A stretch of 64,000 nt of DNA from Acinetobacter lwoffii (GCF_019343495.1 NZ_CP072550.1:186001-250000), one strand, 5' to 3'; shown: positions 26,885 to 36,551, counted from the first letter of the stretch. The notes: a model not told the origin generated them from the sequence alone. Program-made: numbers and translations.

Positions 26885-27213
26885 ATGCAATCACTAAGAC
26901 CTCAAAAAAAGAACGGATCTTATTCAATAATCCCAAAGCAACACGACTTTACAGGGAAGCAATAACAGAGCTTATTGCGTTTAAACCTTGGGAAGTTAAC
27001 GCCACTGAGAATATGCTTACGATCTGCAACACCTACCGCTATGTCGTGAATAAACGTTGTTGTTTAGGGTACGAGTTTTGGTGTTACGACCGAAGCGAAA
27101 AAGAATGGGTACGTGTTAAGCCCTCAAGCGGTCGCCACAACTATGGGAAAAACTGGTGCAAAACAAATGACAAAAACAATGGTCTACAAGGCAGTAAAAC
27201 GAGCAGATTTTGA
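26881..27213 (+). CDS. hypothetical protein coupled to the LPD1 gene
   Basis: 110 residues from the ATG at 26881, whose ATGA overlaps the LPD1 stop codon. GAGGT lies ~11 bases upstream. An earlier ATG at 26848 is possible. It is a small, basic, cysteine- and tyrosine-containing protein whose C-terminus becomes very Asn/Lys/Ser-rich because it overlaps the start of the next gene. No domain is recognised. Coupling to the LPD1 gene suggests a common function. Confidence 0.55.
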   Translation: MNAITKTSKKERILFNNPKATRLYREAITELIAFKPWEVNATENMLTICNTYRYVVNKRCCLGYEFWCYDRSEKEWVRVKPSSGRHNYGKNWCKTNDKNNGLQGSKTSRF

Positions 27214-27919
27214 GTATTCAAACGCAGCGCGTGGATACGTGTATCGGGGAGAGAAAATATCTGATGCTGAAGCGGAAAAACTAAAGCATAAATGGGCTAA
27301 AAAAGACCTGATGGACAATGCAAAAAAAGATGGATCGTTCACACCAGAATCATTAGAAATGTTCAAAACCTTGGTGAATCATGTATCACCACGGGAGTTG
27401 ACCGCCAAACAGCAAGCTTTGACATACCATAGCCTTAAACGCTACACAGATTGCGTATTTAACCTTTATGAAGTCACCGCTAAACAAACACCTCCAGCAA
27501 AACTAAAACGACCGTACAGCATGCCTAGACTGGATGGTACGGATAACCCTTGGAACCAAGGCAAACGAGAAAACGATGTCTATATATACAAGGGGATTGA
27601 GTACAAAGGCATTGAAGCGGAAACAGCAATGCATAAAGTGGTGATTGCATCAGAATTAACGGCAATTGCCGGATTGGATAATCAGTTAGCGAATCTGGCC
27701 AACGAAACAGGTGTAGCGTTGTTTTCAGAATTTATTGAAGTTGCACACCAGAACAATGATTTAAAGGATTTAACATATGTAGTTTTTGATTATGTAAAAC
27801 ATCTAATTGTGACGATTGATCGCTATTTTGATTTAAAACTGAAATCTAACGTGTCGGTCAGTATTTCAGTGAACCGAGTAGCTGGCTATTCAAGGTATAG
27901 CATAGTTCAACGGAAATAG
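27113..27919 (+). CDS. hypothetical protein
   Basis: The frame opens with a GTG at 27113 (268 residues). ATGs at 27146 and 27167 are alternative starts that reduce the overlap with the previous gene to about 68 or 47 bp, and none has a clear ribosome binding site. It is a soluble, basic N-terminal region followed by a helical C-terminus. No motif is recognised. It is the last gene of the operon starting at 22744. After its stop the backbone is interrupted by a 600-bp non-coding region. Confidence 0.6.
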   Translation: MLSPQAVATTMGKTGAKQMTKTMVYKAVKRADFEYSNAARGYVYRGEKISDAEAEKLKHKWAKKDLMDNAKKDGSFTPESLEMFKTLVNHVSPRELTAKQQALTYHSLKRYTDCVFNLYEVTAKQTPPAKLKRPYSMPRLDGTDNPWNQGKRENDVYIYKGIEYKGIEAETAMHKVVIASELTAIAGLDNQLANLANETGVALFSEFIEVAHQNNDLKDLTYVVFDYVKHLIVTIDRYFDLKLKSNVSVSISVNRVAGYSRYSIVQRK

Positions 27920-28530
27920 ACGCACGAACGCAACCAGTGACATTACATGTGTCGTCAATGACAGCTTATGTGTCTCGAACGTGCACGTAATTTTGGATTG
28001 ATTGGTTTGAATGCAGAAAATGTAAATTATGCAAAGTAACACCATGAATATAGCTGATGATTGTACGGTAGTACGTAGACCGTATCAAAGAATGACGACA
28101 GCTAACATGCTTAAGATTTGTTATAATAAACAAATTGTTAGTATCTAAACGACACATGAGCTGTCATTTTTTGGAAATTGCGACTACCCTATTCATTTTA
28201 ATTCGAACTTTAACTTATGTTCACCTGAAGTCTAGTTAATAAAACTTTTAATAATTTTATTTATTATTTTCAATAACTTATATAAATAAAAAAATAATTA
28301 TAAATTTTTGGTTCATGAACCTAATGAATTTATTGATACTTTTATAAAATAGAGTTAATTTGTCCGAGAGATATGGGTAGATATCTATTTTTGGTCTTTT
28401 TAGTGATTAGAGATATGACCATTGTCATCAAATTTTAAGGAATTCCTTAAGTTTTTTTCTTATAATTCAATAAAATAATTTTGAATACTCAAAAATTAAA
28501 TGTAATATAAGTCACATTATGAACCGTTAA
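27920..28530. other. 600-bp AT-rich non-coding region
   Basis: No convincing gene. The left third contains a 212-bp segment bounded by an 18-bp inverted repeat (listed separately). The rest (28170-28530) is extremely AT-rich with scattered stops in all frames. It marks the junction between backbone and defence island. Confidence 0.6.
27957..28168. repeat. 212-bp segment with 18-bp terminal inverted repeats
   Basis: AATGACAGCTTATGTGTC (27957-27974) and GACACATGAGCTGTCATT (28151-28168) are inverted with one mismatch. A related half-site TGACATTACATGTGTCG lies just upstream of the left arm. The size and ends resemble a non-autonomous element or two recombinase sites in opposite orientation. No target duplication is evident. 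Confidence 0.6.
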
Positions 28531-28740
28531 GTGAAATACGTTTTGCTTAAACGAATGATTGAGTTAGATCATCTAAATGATGATCGTGCTAGAAGACTCA
28601 GGTTTTACACCAAAATATTTGGCAGACTTTATTTTAAATACAATCCTAAACTGAATATAAAAAACCTTCGGAGGGCTTATTTGGCCAAACTAACCATCAA
28701 CCTGAAAAAACTAAATTCTTACGCTAAGTATTTTTTCTAA
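28531..28740 (+). CDS. small basic protein (doubtful)
   Basis: 69 residues from a GTG at 28531, strongly basic (Lys/Arg-rich) with several tyrosines. No ribosome binding site or family is recognised. It could be a small nucleic-acid-binding protein preceding the defence operon, or a chance frame in AT-rich DNA. I lean slightly toward chance. Confidence 0.25.
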   Translation: MKYVLLKRMIELDHLNDDRARRLRFYTKIFGRLYFKYNPKLNIKNLRRAYLAKLTINLKKLNSYAKYFF

Positions 28741-28852
28741 AAGACACCGTACATATAGCATTACTTTATGTTAATAAAAATTTAGCATCATTTTTGACGC
28801 TTATTTGTTGTATGTGCAAAAGCAAGACATTTTAAATAAAGAATCTTTTAAT

Positions 28853-31800
28853 ATGAAAGTTACATATCCAGAGACAGGTATATACGAGCACGAACTCAAA
28901 GCAATTGATAAGATTAAAAAGGTCTTTGATCGTGGCGAAAAAACTAAAAACTGGCGAGCATATGCTGGTTTTGAATTTATGCATAAAAATGGAAAAAAAG
29001 CAGTAGCGAAAGGTAGTTCTGAGAAATTTGAATATGATCTCCTAATTATTACTCATGCAAACATTTTGGTCATTGAATTCAAGGACTGGAACGGTAAGGA
29101 AATTACAAAAGTTGCAGGAAAATGGTACGTAGGTAATAAAGAGCAAGATTCATGCCCTGTAGCTAAAAATGTAAAAAAAATGCAAATTATAGTTAATAAA
29201 CTAAAGGATAAAGTTTCAGAAAAGAAAGCTAAGGGCATTACATTTCATTACCAAAGTGTTTCTCACTTTGTTGTCATGTGTGGTAAAGCAGATTATTCGC
29301 GCCTGCCTCCAGAAGATTTAGAGCACATTCTTTCGATAGATGAGTTTATACAATTAGCTCAACAGAAGAATTTTAATAATATGTTCCGCAAGCATCTGGA
29401 ACGTGATGGTCGCATATATGATATTAAAAAAGAATATCACGCCATTATTGATGAAATTTTTGCGCCTGACCAAATTCAACCACGCTCTTTGATTATTAAT
29501 AATCATGAACGAGGTGACTTGATCTTACCGCATCCTAAAAAGATTTATAGCGAGTATAAAGCGCATTCATTGACCATCGTTGGTGAAAAATCTTTAATGC
29601 GTTGTTGGGATTTTAATGAATTCAAGTTGAGTAACTCAAGAATGAGTCAGCCTCAACATCGATTCAACTTGATCTGCAATGAGCGCCGGGTTTTCCAAAA
29701 AATTAAAACAGAAAAGCCTGATCTTTATCAAAGTTGTTTGCACCCGATTACAAACCCAAGTCTTGATGACATGACATCAAAATATAATGAGTTGTATGAG
29801 TTGCCTGAGAACAGCTATCGAGTCAACGAATTCATCGGCGCTTATGCTGAGAAAATGTCTGAATCTGAGAAATTGGATTTATTCCAGATTTTGCTTGGTA
29901 AATTTAATCACCTACATCAAATGGGAATTACTCATGGTGATGTGGGTGATCATAGTGTGTGGATCTCTTATAAAAAGGAGATATTGCTATCCAATTTTTC
30001 GGCAGCAAATGATCAAACACAGCCCTCGAAAATTGACCCTGAACTGGCTAACGAACTCCCATTTTTGAATACAACAGCTCATCTTCCGAATCTTGCGCTG
30101 ACAGCTGCACAAAAGGATGTGTATTGGTTAGGGCAGTTAATCCTTCATATTTGGAAGAATGCTCGACTGAGCCCACGTTCATTGAAAAAATTTAGTCTTG
30201 AGGAGCGAGATCAGAACCACTGGTTAGAGCGTATTTTAACACGAGCTTTGACAGGGAAATATGATAATGCATGTGCAGTATTCCAAGATTTCTTAGCTCA
30301 AAAACCTGCTGAACAAGTTAGTTATGAACTTGATGCAGATGTACTGAATCCATATTTAAATCAGACAAATACCTATATCAGTTACCCGATATTTGGCGCG
30401 CCTATTGATGCTAACCAAAATTTTACACTCTATGCATCAGGCAACATGTTAGTCAAAACATGGATGGGTAAAGTTGCATCTGCAATGACAACTTATCAAA
30501 AGAGTTGTTTTAAGCGATTCTTTGAAGAACTTAAAATGACGCAGGCTCTCAATTTGCCATACCTTCCTAAGATTATTGATTTTGGTTTATCAACTAGCAC
30601 AGCATGTGTGTATCTAGTAACTGAAATGGTAAAGGGTGAAGCTTGGTCAACGGTTATTGAGGGCTTAACTGAGGATGAAAAAAATGAACTTTCACTTCAG
30701 TTATTGCATTCTCTGAAAAAATTTCATGAGCATGGCTTTCAACATGGAAACTTGGATGATGAAAAGATTCTAGTAGATAAAACAAACTTGAAAGTTAGTT
30801 TTAATGATTGCTTCCATCCTGAAGTACCACAACCTGATTCTTCTAATGCTTATTTCCCATCTGATATTGAAGATCCAACAGTCATTCAGTGTGACAACTT
30901 TACTGCATTGAAATTAATCGCAGATCTATACGATATAGACTTGGCTGTGGATGATGTGGCTTCAATGGATCCTACTTTATCCTGGCTAAATACAGCCTTG
31001 AGCATAGAAGGAATGGAAGATCCAAGTGTACGCTATATTGATAATTCTCGCTTTATAGAGGCATTTGAATGTAAGGGTGCTATTGTAAAAGAAGCTCCTC
31101 AGATTAGTATTTATACAAGTAAGGTTGAGACGCCCTTTACGATTTATCCCGAAAACGGCAAAGTTTATATCCAACTTGAGGCAGCAAGTGAGGGGGATTT
31201 TCGATTTACACTTAGCGGAATCAATGGCATGTTAAAAGGGTTTTATAAGCCCCATGAAAATCAATTAAGTTTCCTTGATTTTGTCAAAAAACAAGACCTG
31301 TGGTGGAAGGCTAGTAGGGATGCAGATCTGACTATTGATGTTAGCATTGAAGTCCACCCGATATCTGGGATGAGTAAGCGTGACAACATTGTAGAGTTAA
31401 ATGACTTCTTAGCAAAAGATCAAAACTTTAAGGATGCTATTGAACAGTTTAAGCAAGCACAGCTCAAAAGGACTCAAGAGAAAGAGGAAACATTACGGGC
31501 TCTGCGTGAACAAAAAGCATTACAAGAAGAGATAGGCGATGTTATAGCTACTGATGAGCTTATGGCACAGCCAATGAGTCATCTGCCTACACATAGCCAC
31601 TTAATTGATATTGAAACGAAAGAGTTGTGGAAAAAAGTCATGGCGACTGAGCGTCATGCACATCCTACAATCACTCTGTCTGAGCCGTTAAAGATAGTTT
31701 CGAGCAAACATTTTAAAGATTCAAAGAGTGCTATTGCATACTATGACTCTGCAGAAGATGTTTCAGCTAAATTTTCAAAGACCGATAAAGTCGATGTAAT

Positions 31801-34039
31801 GTGCACTAAAGAAACTGGGGCGGGAGGTGATTACACTTTCTGCATAGGTACGGTGAATATTGCGCAATCAAAAGTCGGAGAATTGTGGATCGATTTTTGT
31901 AAAAAAACAAATGAAGTTCCTGAAGAAGCAACACTGTTTCTACAAAGCAAGGCAGATAAGTCATCTAATCGGAAACGTGCAGATGCTCTGACAAATATTC
32001 TGAGTAATAAGGCTGTCATTGAAAATCTCGTAGATTACTTTGAACCATCATTAGTGATTGAAGCAAAAGATTATGAGATTGAAGTGCCTGATGAAGATCT
32101 AGATCACTATAACAAATACAAAAATGGGGAATTGGTTAAAGCCCTCAATCCATTACAACGTAAAGCGTTCCGTAATGTGCTTAAGTATGGACCTGTATCA
32201 CTATTAAAGGGACCACCAGGAACCGGCAAAACTGAATTTATCTCTATACTGGCTCACTATCTCTATGATAAACAAAATGTATCTAACATCTTAATTGTTA
32301 GTCAGTCGCACGAAGCTGTAAATACAAGTGTTGAGCGTATACGTCAGCTATGCACAGAGTATGACACACCATTAAGTATTGCTCGAATAAGCAATAAAGA
32401 GAGTGCTGTGTCTCCTGAATTAAAAGATGTCTATACAGGCTCAATTATTACGAGCCAGATAGAGCTGTTTAAGTCTAATATTAAAGAAAGAGTGCTTGAG
32501 CTTGCAAAAGATTTATCACTTGAAGCTGAATACTTGAGCGATCTTTATGAAATCAGAGTCACTATTTTAAATAGTCTTAAATCTGCGTATCAGTCAATCG
32601 ACCAAGATGATCTTGATCAAAAGTTTAGCTTCTCATTAGAAGAGTATACCCAGGCTTTCAAATCAGCAATGCATAAGCTGAAGAGCATGTTTGACGGAAA
32701 TCAAGACTTTTGGGATCAACTGGAAGACTGTATCAATGATAAAGAGATAACAGTATTAAACCAGTTAAATAAGATCGACATGATTACGTTCGCAGCACTT
32801 AATCAATACTACGGGGTATCTAATGAGGAAGGACTTAAAGCGAAAGCCTTGATCAATATTGCCCTAGATTATGAACCATTAATTGAAAGCCAAAATGCTA
32901 ATTATGAAAGTTTCCTGGTCAAAACAAGGCAATTAGTCTGTGGCACATGCGTTGGTGTTGGCCAACAAAGTATTGGAATCGCCAATCACGTATTTGATTG
33001 GGTGATTATTGATGAAGCAGCACGTTCAATCGCTTCAGAATTGGCAATTGCAATGCAGTCAGGTGCACGTATTTTATTAGTTGGGGATCAAGACCAACTT
33101 CCTCCACTATATTCGAGCGATCATAAAAAGGCTTTAGCTAAGCAACTTAAGATATCAGATGATGATTTGGAAGATAAATTACAAAGCGACTTTGGCCGTA
33201 TCTTTAATTCACATTATGGACTAAAGGCTAGTTCAGAACTCTTGTCACAGTACCGAATGAGTCCGAGCATCGGCGAATTAGTTTCAGACTGTTTTTATGA
33301 AGGAAAACTTGAAACTGAAGTTGTCGATTCTCGTGGTTTAAGTGATGAAGAGCTGAAAGAAATTAAGTTAAAGCGGATTGTGCCTGATAACTATGCATCC
33401 GACATCGCAATAGAATTGAATTCAACAGTTACTTGGGTGGATACTGGGAATGCTGAGCATTTCAAAATGGAGAAAGGTAGTAGTATTTATAACCCACATG
33501 AAATTAATGAAATTATCGATTTTCTTCAGCGGATTGACCAAGACAAACTCTTGTTAAATAAATTAGTGCCAGAGCCTGATTCCCTTAAAGAGCCTGCTAT
33601 TGGTGTAATTTGTACCTATGCTGAGCAAAAAAACCGGTTAAGAAAAGCCTTCTCTTTGTGTGAAGTGTCAGATGCATTGAGATCAATTGTGCGTATTGAT
33701 ACGGTGGATAGTTATCAAGGTAAACAGAATAAGATCATCATTCTCTCAGTTACGCGAAATGATCCAACTAAGTTTCCTGCATTTTTGAAGTCACCAAATC
33801 GTGTGAACGTGGCTTTATCTCGCGCAATGGATCGTCTTGTAATCTTTGGTGCGTCAGAAATGTGGCAAGGAGTCAACAGTAACTTACCTTTAGGACGCGT
33901 ATTAAATTACATCAAGTGCCGTGAGAATCAGACTTTAGAATATCGATATATTTCAAAACGCGCCATTGTCAAAATAGTACAAAACAATCCGCACATTAAT
34001 AAAAATAGATCAAAAAAATATAGAAAGGCAGGGGTATAA
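28853..34039 (+). CDS. NERD nuclease-tandem pseudokinase-SF1 helicase fusion, candidate antiphage protein
   Basis: 1728 residues from the ATG at 28853 (AAAGAA upstream; an earlier TTG at 28805 is less likely). Residues ~10-110 form a NERD nuclease domain with D62 and EFK at 75-77. Two kinase-like folds follow. The first has HGD at 361-363 in place of HRD and an NFS in place of DFG. The second has HGN at 631-633, with the catalytic Asp changed to Asn. A coiled region (~850-900) precedes a Upf1/Dna2-type SF1 helicase: Walker A GPPGTGKT at 1120-1127, DEAA at 1387-1390, then QYRMSPSIGEL and the late motifs VDSYQGKQ and VNVALSRA. NERD plus kinase is the architecture of PglW/BrxW in Pgl/BREX, but here it is fused to a helicase. 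The partner gene follows 3 bp later. A defence role is inferred. Confidence 0.85.
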   Translation: MKVTYPETGIYEHELKAIDKIKKVFDRGEKTKNWRAYAGFEFMHKNGKKAVAKGSSEKFEYDLLIITHANILVIEFKDWNGKEITKVAGKWYVGNKEQDSCPVAKNVKKMQIIVNKLKDKVSEKKAKGITFHYQSVSHFVVMCGKADYSRLPPEDLEHILSIDEFIQLAQQKNFNNMFRKHLERDGRIYDIKKEYHAIIDEIFAPDQIQPRSLIINNHERGDLILPHPKKIYSEYKAHSLTIVGEKSLMRCWDFNEFKLSNSRMSQPQHRFNLICNERRVFQKIKTEKPDLYQSCLHPITNPSLDDMTSKYNELYELPENSYRVNEFIGAYAEKMSESEKLDLFQILLGKFNHLHQMGITHGDVGDHSVWISYKKEILLSNFSAANDQTQPSKIDPELANELPFLNTTAHLPNLALTAAQKDVYWLGQLILHIWKNARLSPRSLKKFSLEERDQNHWLERILTRALTGKYDNACAVFQDFLAQKPAEQVSYELDADVLNPYLNQTNTYISYPIFGAPIDANQNFTLYASGNMLVKTWMGKVASAMTTYQKSCFKRFFEELKMTQALNLPYLPKIIDFGLSTSTACVYLVTEMVKGEAWSTVIEGLTEDEKNELSLQLLHSLKKFHEHGFQHGNLDDEKILVDKTNLKVSFNDCFHPEVPQPDSSNAYFPSDIEDPTVIQCDNFTALKLIADLYDIDLAVDDVASMDPTLSWLNTALSIEGMEDPSVRYIDNSRFIEAFECKGAIVKEAPQISIYTSKVETPFTIYPENGKVYIQLEAASEGDFRFTLSGINGMLKGFYKPHENQLSFLDFVKKQDLWWKASRDADLTIDVSIEVHPISGMSKRDNIVELNDFLAKDQNFKDAIEQFKQAQLKRTQEKEETLRALREQKALQEEIGDVIATDELMAQPMSHLPTHSHLIDIETKELWKKVMATERHAHPTITLSEPLKIVSSKHFKDSKSAIAYYDSAEDVSAKFSKTDKVDVMCTKETGAGGDYTFCIGTVNIAQSKVGELWIDFCKKTNEVPEEATLFLQSKADKSSNRKRADALTNILSNKAVIENLVDYFEPSLVIEAKDYEIEVPDEDLDHYNKYKNGELVKALNPLQRKAFRNVLKYGPVSLLKGPPGTGKTEFISILAHYLYDKQNVSNILIVSQSHEAVNTSVERIRQLCTEYDTPLSIARISNKESAVSPELKDVYTGSIITSQIELFKSNIKERVLELAKDLSLEAEYLSDLYEIRVTILNSLKSAYQSIDQDDLDQKFSFSLEEYTQAFKSAMHKLKSMFDGNQDFWDQLEDCINDKEITVLNQLNKIDMITFAALNQYYGVSNEEGLKAKALINIALDYEPLIESQNANYESFLVKTRQLVCGTCVGVGQQSIGIANHVFDWVIIDEAARSIASELAIAMQSGARILLVGDQDQLPPLYSSDHKKALAKQLKISDDDLEDKLQSDFGRIFNSHYGLKASSELLSQYRMSPSIGELVSDCFYEGKLETEVVDSRGLSDEELKEIKLKRIVPDNYASDIAIELNSTVTWVDTGNAEHFKMEKGSSIYNPHEINEIIDFLQRIDQDKLLLNKLVPEPDSLKEPAIGVICTYAEQKNRLRKAFSLCEVSDALRSIVRIDTVDSYQGKQNKIIILSVTRNDPTKFPAFLKSPNRVNVALSRAMDRLVIFGASEMWQGVNSNLPLGRVLNYIKCRENQTLEYRYISKRAIVKIVQNNPHINKNRSKKYRKAGV

Positions 34040-34042
34040 CTC

Positions 34043-35419
34043 ATGGAAAATTCACTAAGAAGCTATCATGACGTAGATGTTACATTGCCATCACAACTAT
34101 TCAATGTGGCATTTAGCTATACCACAACAGATACCTTAGATTTTATTGATTCTATGGTATTGCGCCTATTGGTAATTGCACCACTTTCTGCTGAAAAAAT
34201 AGCGCGGTTCTTAGGGTTATCTAATCATGAAACAGATGTGCTATTAACTAAATTATTAAAACAAATGCAGATAAAACATCTTGAAGATGATCGATTTGCT
34301 CTGACTCAGCGACTTGAGAAAGCATTCTCGGATGTTTGTGCAATTCCTTATGTAAATAAGATTGAGGACAATATTCAAAAGATGAGTTTTGAGATGATTG
34401 GCTTGAATCCTGAGCCAGTTAATCCCAACGCATCTGACAATGGGGCAAATTCAATTAAATTAGATGCTTCTAACCAATACCTTTCAAATGGTGAGTCTTT
34501 GGTTAGTAAGGAGTTTCAGAAAAATTTTCGATTTTATTTCAGCCAAGGATTAGTTAAGTTGAATCCATCAGTGGATGAAAAGAAGCTGCAACTGTATAAA
34601 ATGAGCCAAGTGGAAAAATTGCGAGACCATTCTCGTCGTTTTACATTACCATTGACGCTTGATGAGAATTATACACCTACAGAGATTAGTGATTTTAATC
34701 ACATGGAAAATCTTAACAAAATCGAAGATTCTCTTTACGCTGCTCTTAGATCAGCTAAGAAGCCACAAAATATTGAGGATATTCTAAAGGTACTCCATGA
34801 ATTAGATATGGAGGATACTTTTTCAGTTGAATCTATTTTTAGCGAGAATAAGCTTAATTTAGATCGCTTATTTAAGCTAGAACACAAATCCAATGAATAC
34901 TTTATCGGGCCAATATATTCTAAGGAAAATTCAGACCTGTTTTTCAAAACAATCAAACAATATCAAGACCAGAATAATGATGATAAACAGCTGTATTGGT
35001 TAGCTCCATCAGATGAATTTTGGGGTAAGTCAGATAGATTTAGTGATTTTATTGATCGTTTATCGACAACCACAATTACCAAAAACTTTAAATGCTTCTT
35101 ACCAGTGGCATACAGAAATGATAAACAATCAATCGCAAGTTATAAAAAACTAATCACAGCTGAGGCAGGAGCCAAGCACTTTCTAACGTTTAAGGAAAGT
35201 AGTGTAGTTTTTGACGGTAATTTTGAGCTTTTGGTTATGAAAGACTCTTTTTGTGTTTTGATTATTCACGTTAGTGATTCATCCACAAATATTTTAACAA
35301 CAGTGCCTGTGGGTATTATTGTCAAAAATAAGGCTATTGCCCAATCGTTTTATAAGTTTTTTGAAGACTTAGAGAACGATGGAGAGAACTTCTTTGGTTT
35401 ATTAAATTCTAAAAAATAG
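34043..35419 (+). CDS. partner protein of the NERD-pseudokinase-helicase, winged-helix N-terminus
   Basis: 458 residues from the ATG at 34043, three bases after the upstream stop codon, so the two are coupled. Residues ~35-95 look like a winged helix (LLVIAPLSAEKIARFLGLS, then LLTKLLKQMQIKHLEDDRFALT). The middle (~200-300) is helical. The C-terminal ~170 residues are alpha/beta and end near a Leu/Phe-rich stretch. No catalytic motif is recognised. It may be a DNA-binding or sensor subunit for the large helicase protein. A strong terminator follows, defining a two-gene transcription unit. Confidence 0.8.
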   Translation: MENSLRSYHDVDVTLPSQLFNVAFSYTTTDTLDFIDSMVLRLLVIAPLSAEKIARFLGLSNHETDVLLTKLLKQMQIKHLEDDRFALTQRLEKAFSDVCAIPYVNKIEDNIQKMSFEMIGLNPEPVNPNASDNGANSIKLDASNQYLSNGESLVSKEFQKNFRFYFSQGLVKLNPSVDEKKLQLYKMSQVEKLRDHSRRFTLPLTLDENYTPTEISDFNHMENLNKIEDSLYAALRSAKKPQNIEDILKVLHELDMEDTFSVESIFSENKLNLDRLFKLEHKSNEYFIGPIYSKENSDLFFKTIKQYQDQNNDDKQLYWLAPSDEFWGKSDRFSDFIDRLSTTTITKNFKCFLPVAYRNDKQSIASYKKLITAEAGAKHFLTFKESSVVFDGNFELLVMKDSFCVLIIHVSDSSTNILTTVPVGIIVKNKAIAQSFYKFFEDLENDGENFFGLLNSKK

Positions 35420-35431
35420 AATAATCATCTT

Positions 35432-35462
35432 AAAAAGCTAGCAGATTTGCTAGCTTTTTTAA
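35432..35462 (+). terminator. Rho-independent terminator of the two-gene defence operon
   Basis: AAAAAGCTAGCA, loop GATT, TGCTAGCTTTTTT, twelve bases after the stop codon at 35419. Confidence 0.9.
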
Positions 35463-35512
35463 ACTCAAATTAGAGTGGCAACAATCCAGACCAGACATTT
35501 CTACTTTGAAGT

Positions 35513-36551
35513 GGCTTTGTTGCACAAAGATTTGAAATGCAAAGCGCCCCTAATTGAGCCAAATTTAAGGCGTAACTTGGGTAAGTGGTCGACCTAATTC
35601 CGTAAATCTGTTAAGGACTGCTACACGTGCATGGATCTCATTCACTTGGCTATCAAAACTCCTTGCACTGAGTTTATCTCCTAATAATTTGATGCAATGC
35701 ATCTTAGTTTCAACCAAACTTCGCCGATGATAGCCTGACCATTTTTTCCATAGTGTCCTGCCTAAACGTTTAATTGTTCGAAGTAATTCATTTCGCTCTA
35801 GCGAGCTACTCTTTGTATCTTTCCATGGTTTCGCATTTTTTCTAGGTGGAATCACCGCATGCGCTTGCCGATCTGCAATGACCTGACGGCATTGCTTGGT
35901 GTCATAAGCCCCATCGGTATAAACAGAGTCAATCCGCTCATCTTGTGGAATCTGATTAAGTAAATCACCAAGCACCTGTGAATCACTGACATTATTGGTT
36001 GTAAGCTGAACTGCTCGTATTTGTAGGGTTTTAGCATCTATACCAATATGAAGTTTACGCCATTGGCGACGATATTCAGGTCCATGTTTCTTGCGTTTCC
36101 ATTCGCCCTCACCTAGAAACTTCATGCCTGTAGAGTCCATGAGTAGATGCAGCCCATCGCTACTTTTTTGGTAGCTGATTACAATATCAATATGCTTTTG
36201 TCTTCTACAAAGCGTGGTGTAATCTGGAGCTATCCAATTTAATCCGCAAAGTTTAATCAGACTTTGCACAAAGCCAGTGACCATACGTAAAGACAGACGG
36301 AATAAGGATTTAATCATTAAGCAGCATTGGATGGCTGCGTCGGAGTAGGTTTGATTTCGCCCTTGTTTGCCTTTTGATGGCGCATACCATTGCGTAGCAG
36401 GATCAAACCAAATGGCAATATTTCCTCGACTCATGAGTGCTCGGTTATATGCGGGCCAATTGGTTGTGCGGTAGATTTTGTGTGTAGGCTTCTTCATTTG
36501 AAAATTATATCGCTGAAAAACCCTTTACAGATAGGTTTGTGCAACAAAGCC
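35513..36551 (-). mobile_element. IS5-family (IS903-type) element, 1039 bp
   Basis: The terminal inverted repeats begin GGCTTTGTTGCACAAA at both ends. One transposase gene fills it on the minus strand. The flanking 9-mers (CTTTGAAGT and ATTCAGAAT) do not match, so this copy has no target duplication. It may have been involved in a deletion or recombination with another copy that joined the helicase operon to the CBASS block. Confidence 0.9.
35565..36497 (-). CDS. IS5-family transposase
   Basis: 310 residues. The DDE_1/IS903-type domain is intact: an early SRGNIAIWFDP block, the first catalytic Asp in LLMDSTGMKFLGEGEW, the second in VYTDGAYDTKQ, and a terminal YHRRSLVETKMHCIKLLG that carries the glutamate (Y-(2)R-(3)E-(6)K signature). 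The gene fills the element between its terminal repeats. It is probably functional. Related elements are very common in Acinetobacter. Confidence 0.93.
   Translation of the reverse strand: MKKPTHKIYRTTNWPAYNRALMSRGNIAIWFDPATQWYAPSKGKQGRNQTYSDAAIQCCLMIKSLFRLSLRMVTGFVQSLIKLCGLNWIAPDYTTLCRRQKHIDIVISYQKSSDGLHLLMDSTGMKFLGEGEWKRKKHGPEYRRQWRKLHIGIDAKTLQIRAVQLTTNNVSDSQVLGDLLNQIPQDERIDSVYTDGAYDTKQCRQVIADRQAHAVIPPRKNAKPWKDTKSSSLERNELLRTIKRLGRTLWKKWSGYHRRSLVETKMHCIKLLGDKLSARSFDSQVNEIHARVAVLNRFTELGRPLTQVTP

Noticed and set aside
27966..28157. 63-aa minus-strand frame
   Set aside because: It lies almost entirely inside the 212-bp inverted-repeat segment and has no binding site or recognisable composition.
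28740..28775. Possible eighth pdif site (TTATGTTAAT near 28766)
   Set aside because: Only the XerD-like half is present. The bases where the XerC half should be do not match.
28853..35419. BREX or Pgl system
   Set aside because: The NERD-kinase part resembles PglW, but no pglX, pglZ, brxC or brxL-like gene lies nearby and a helicase is fused, so I do not call it BREX.
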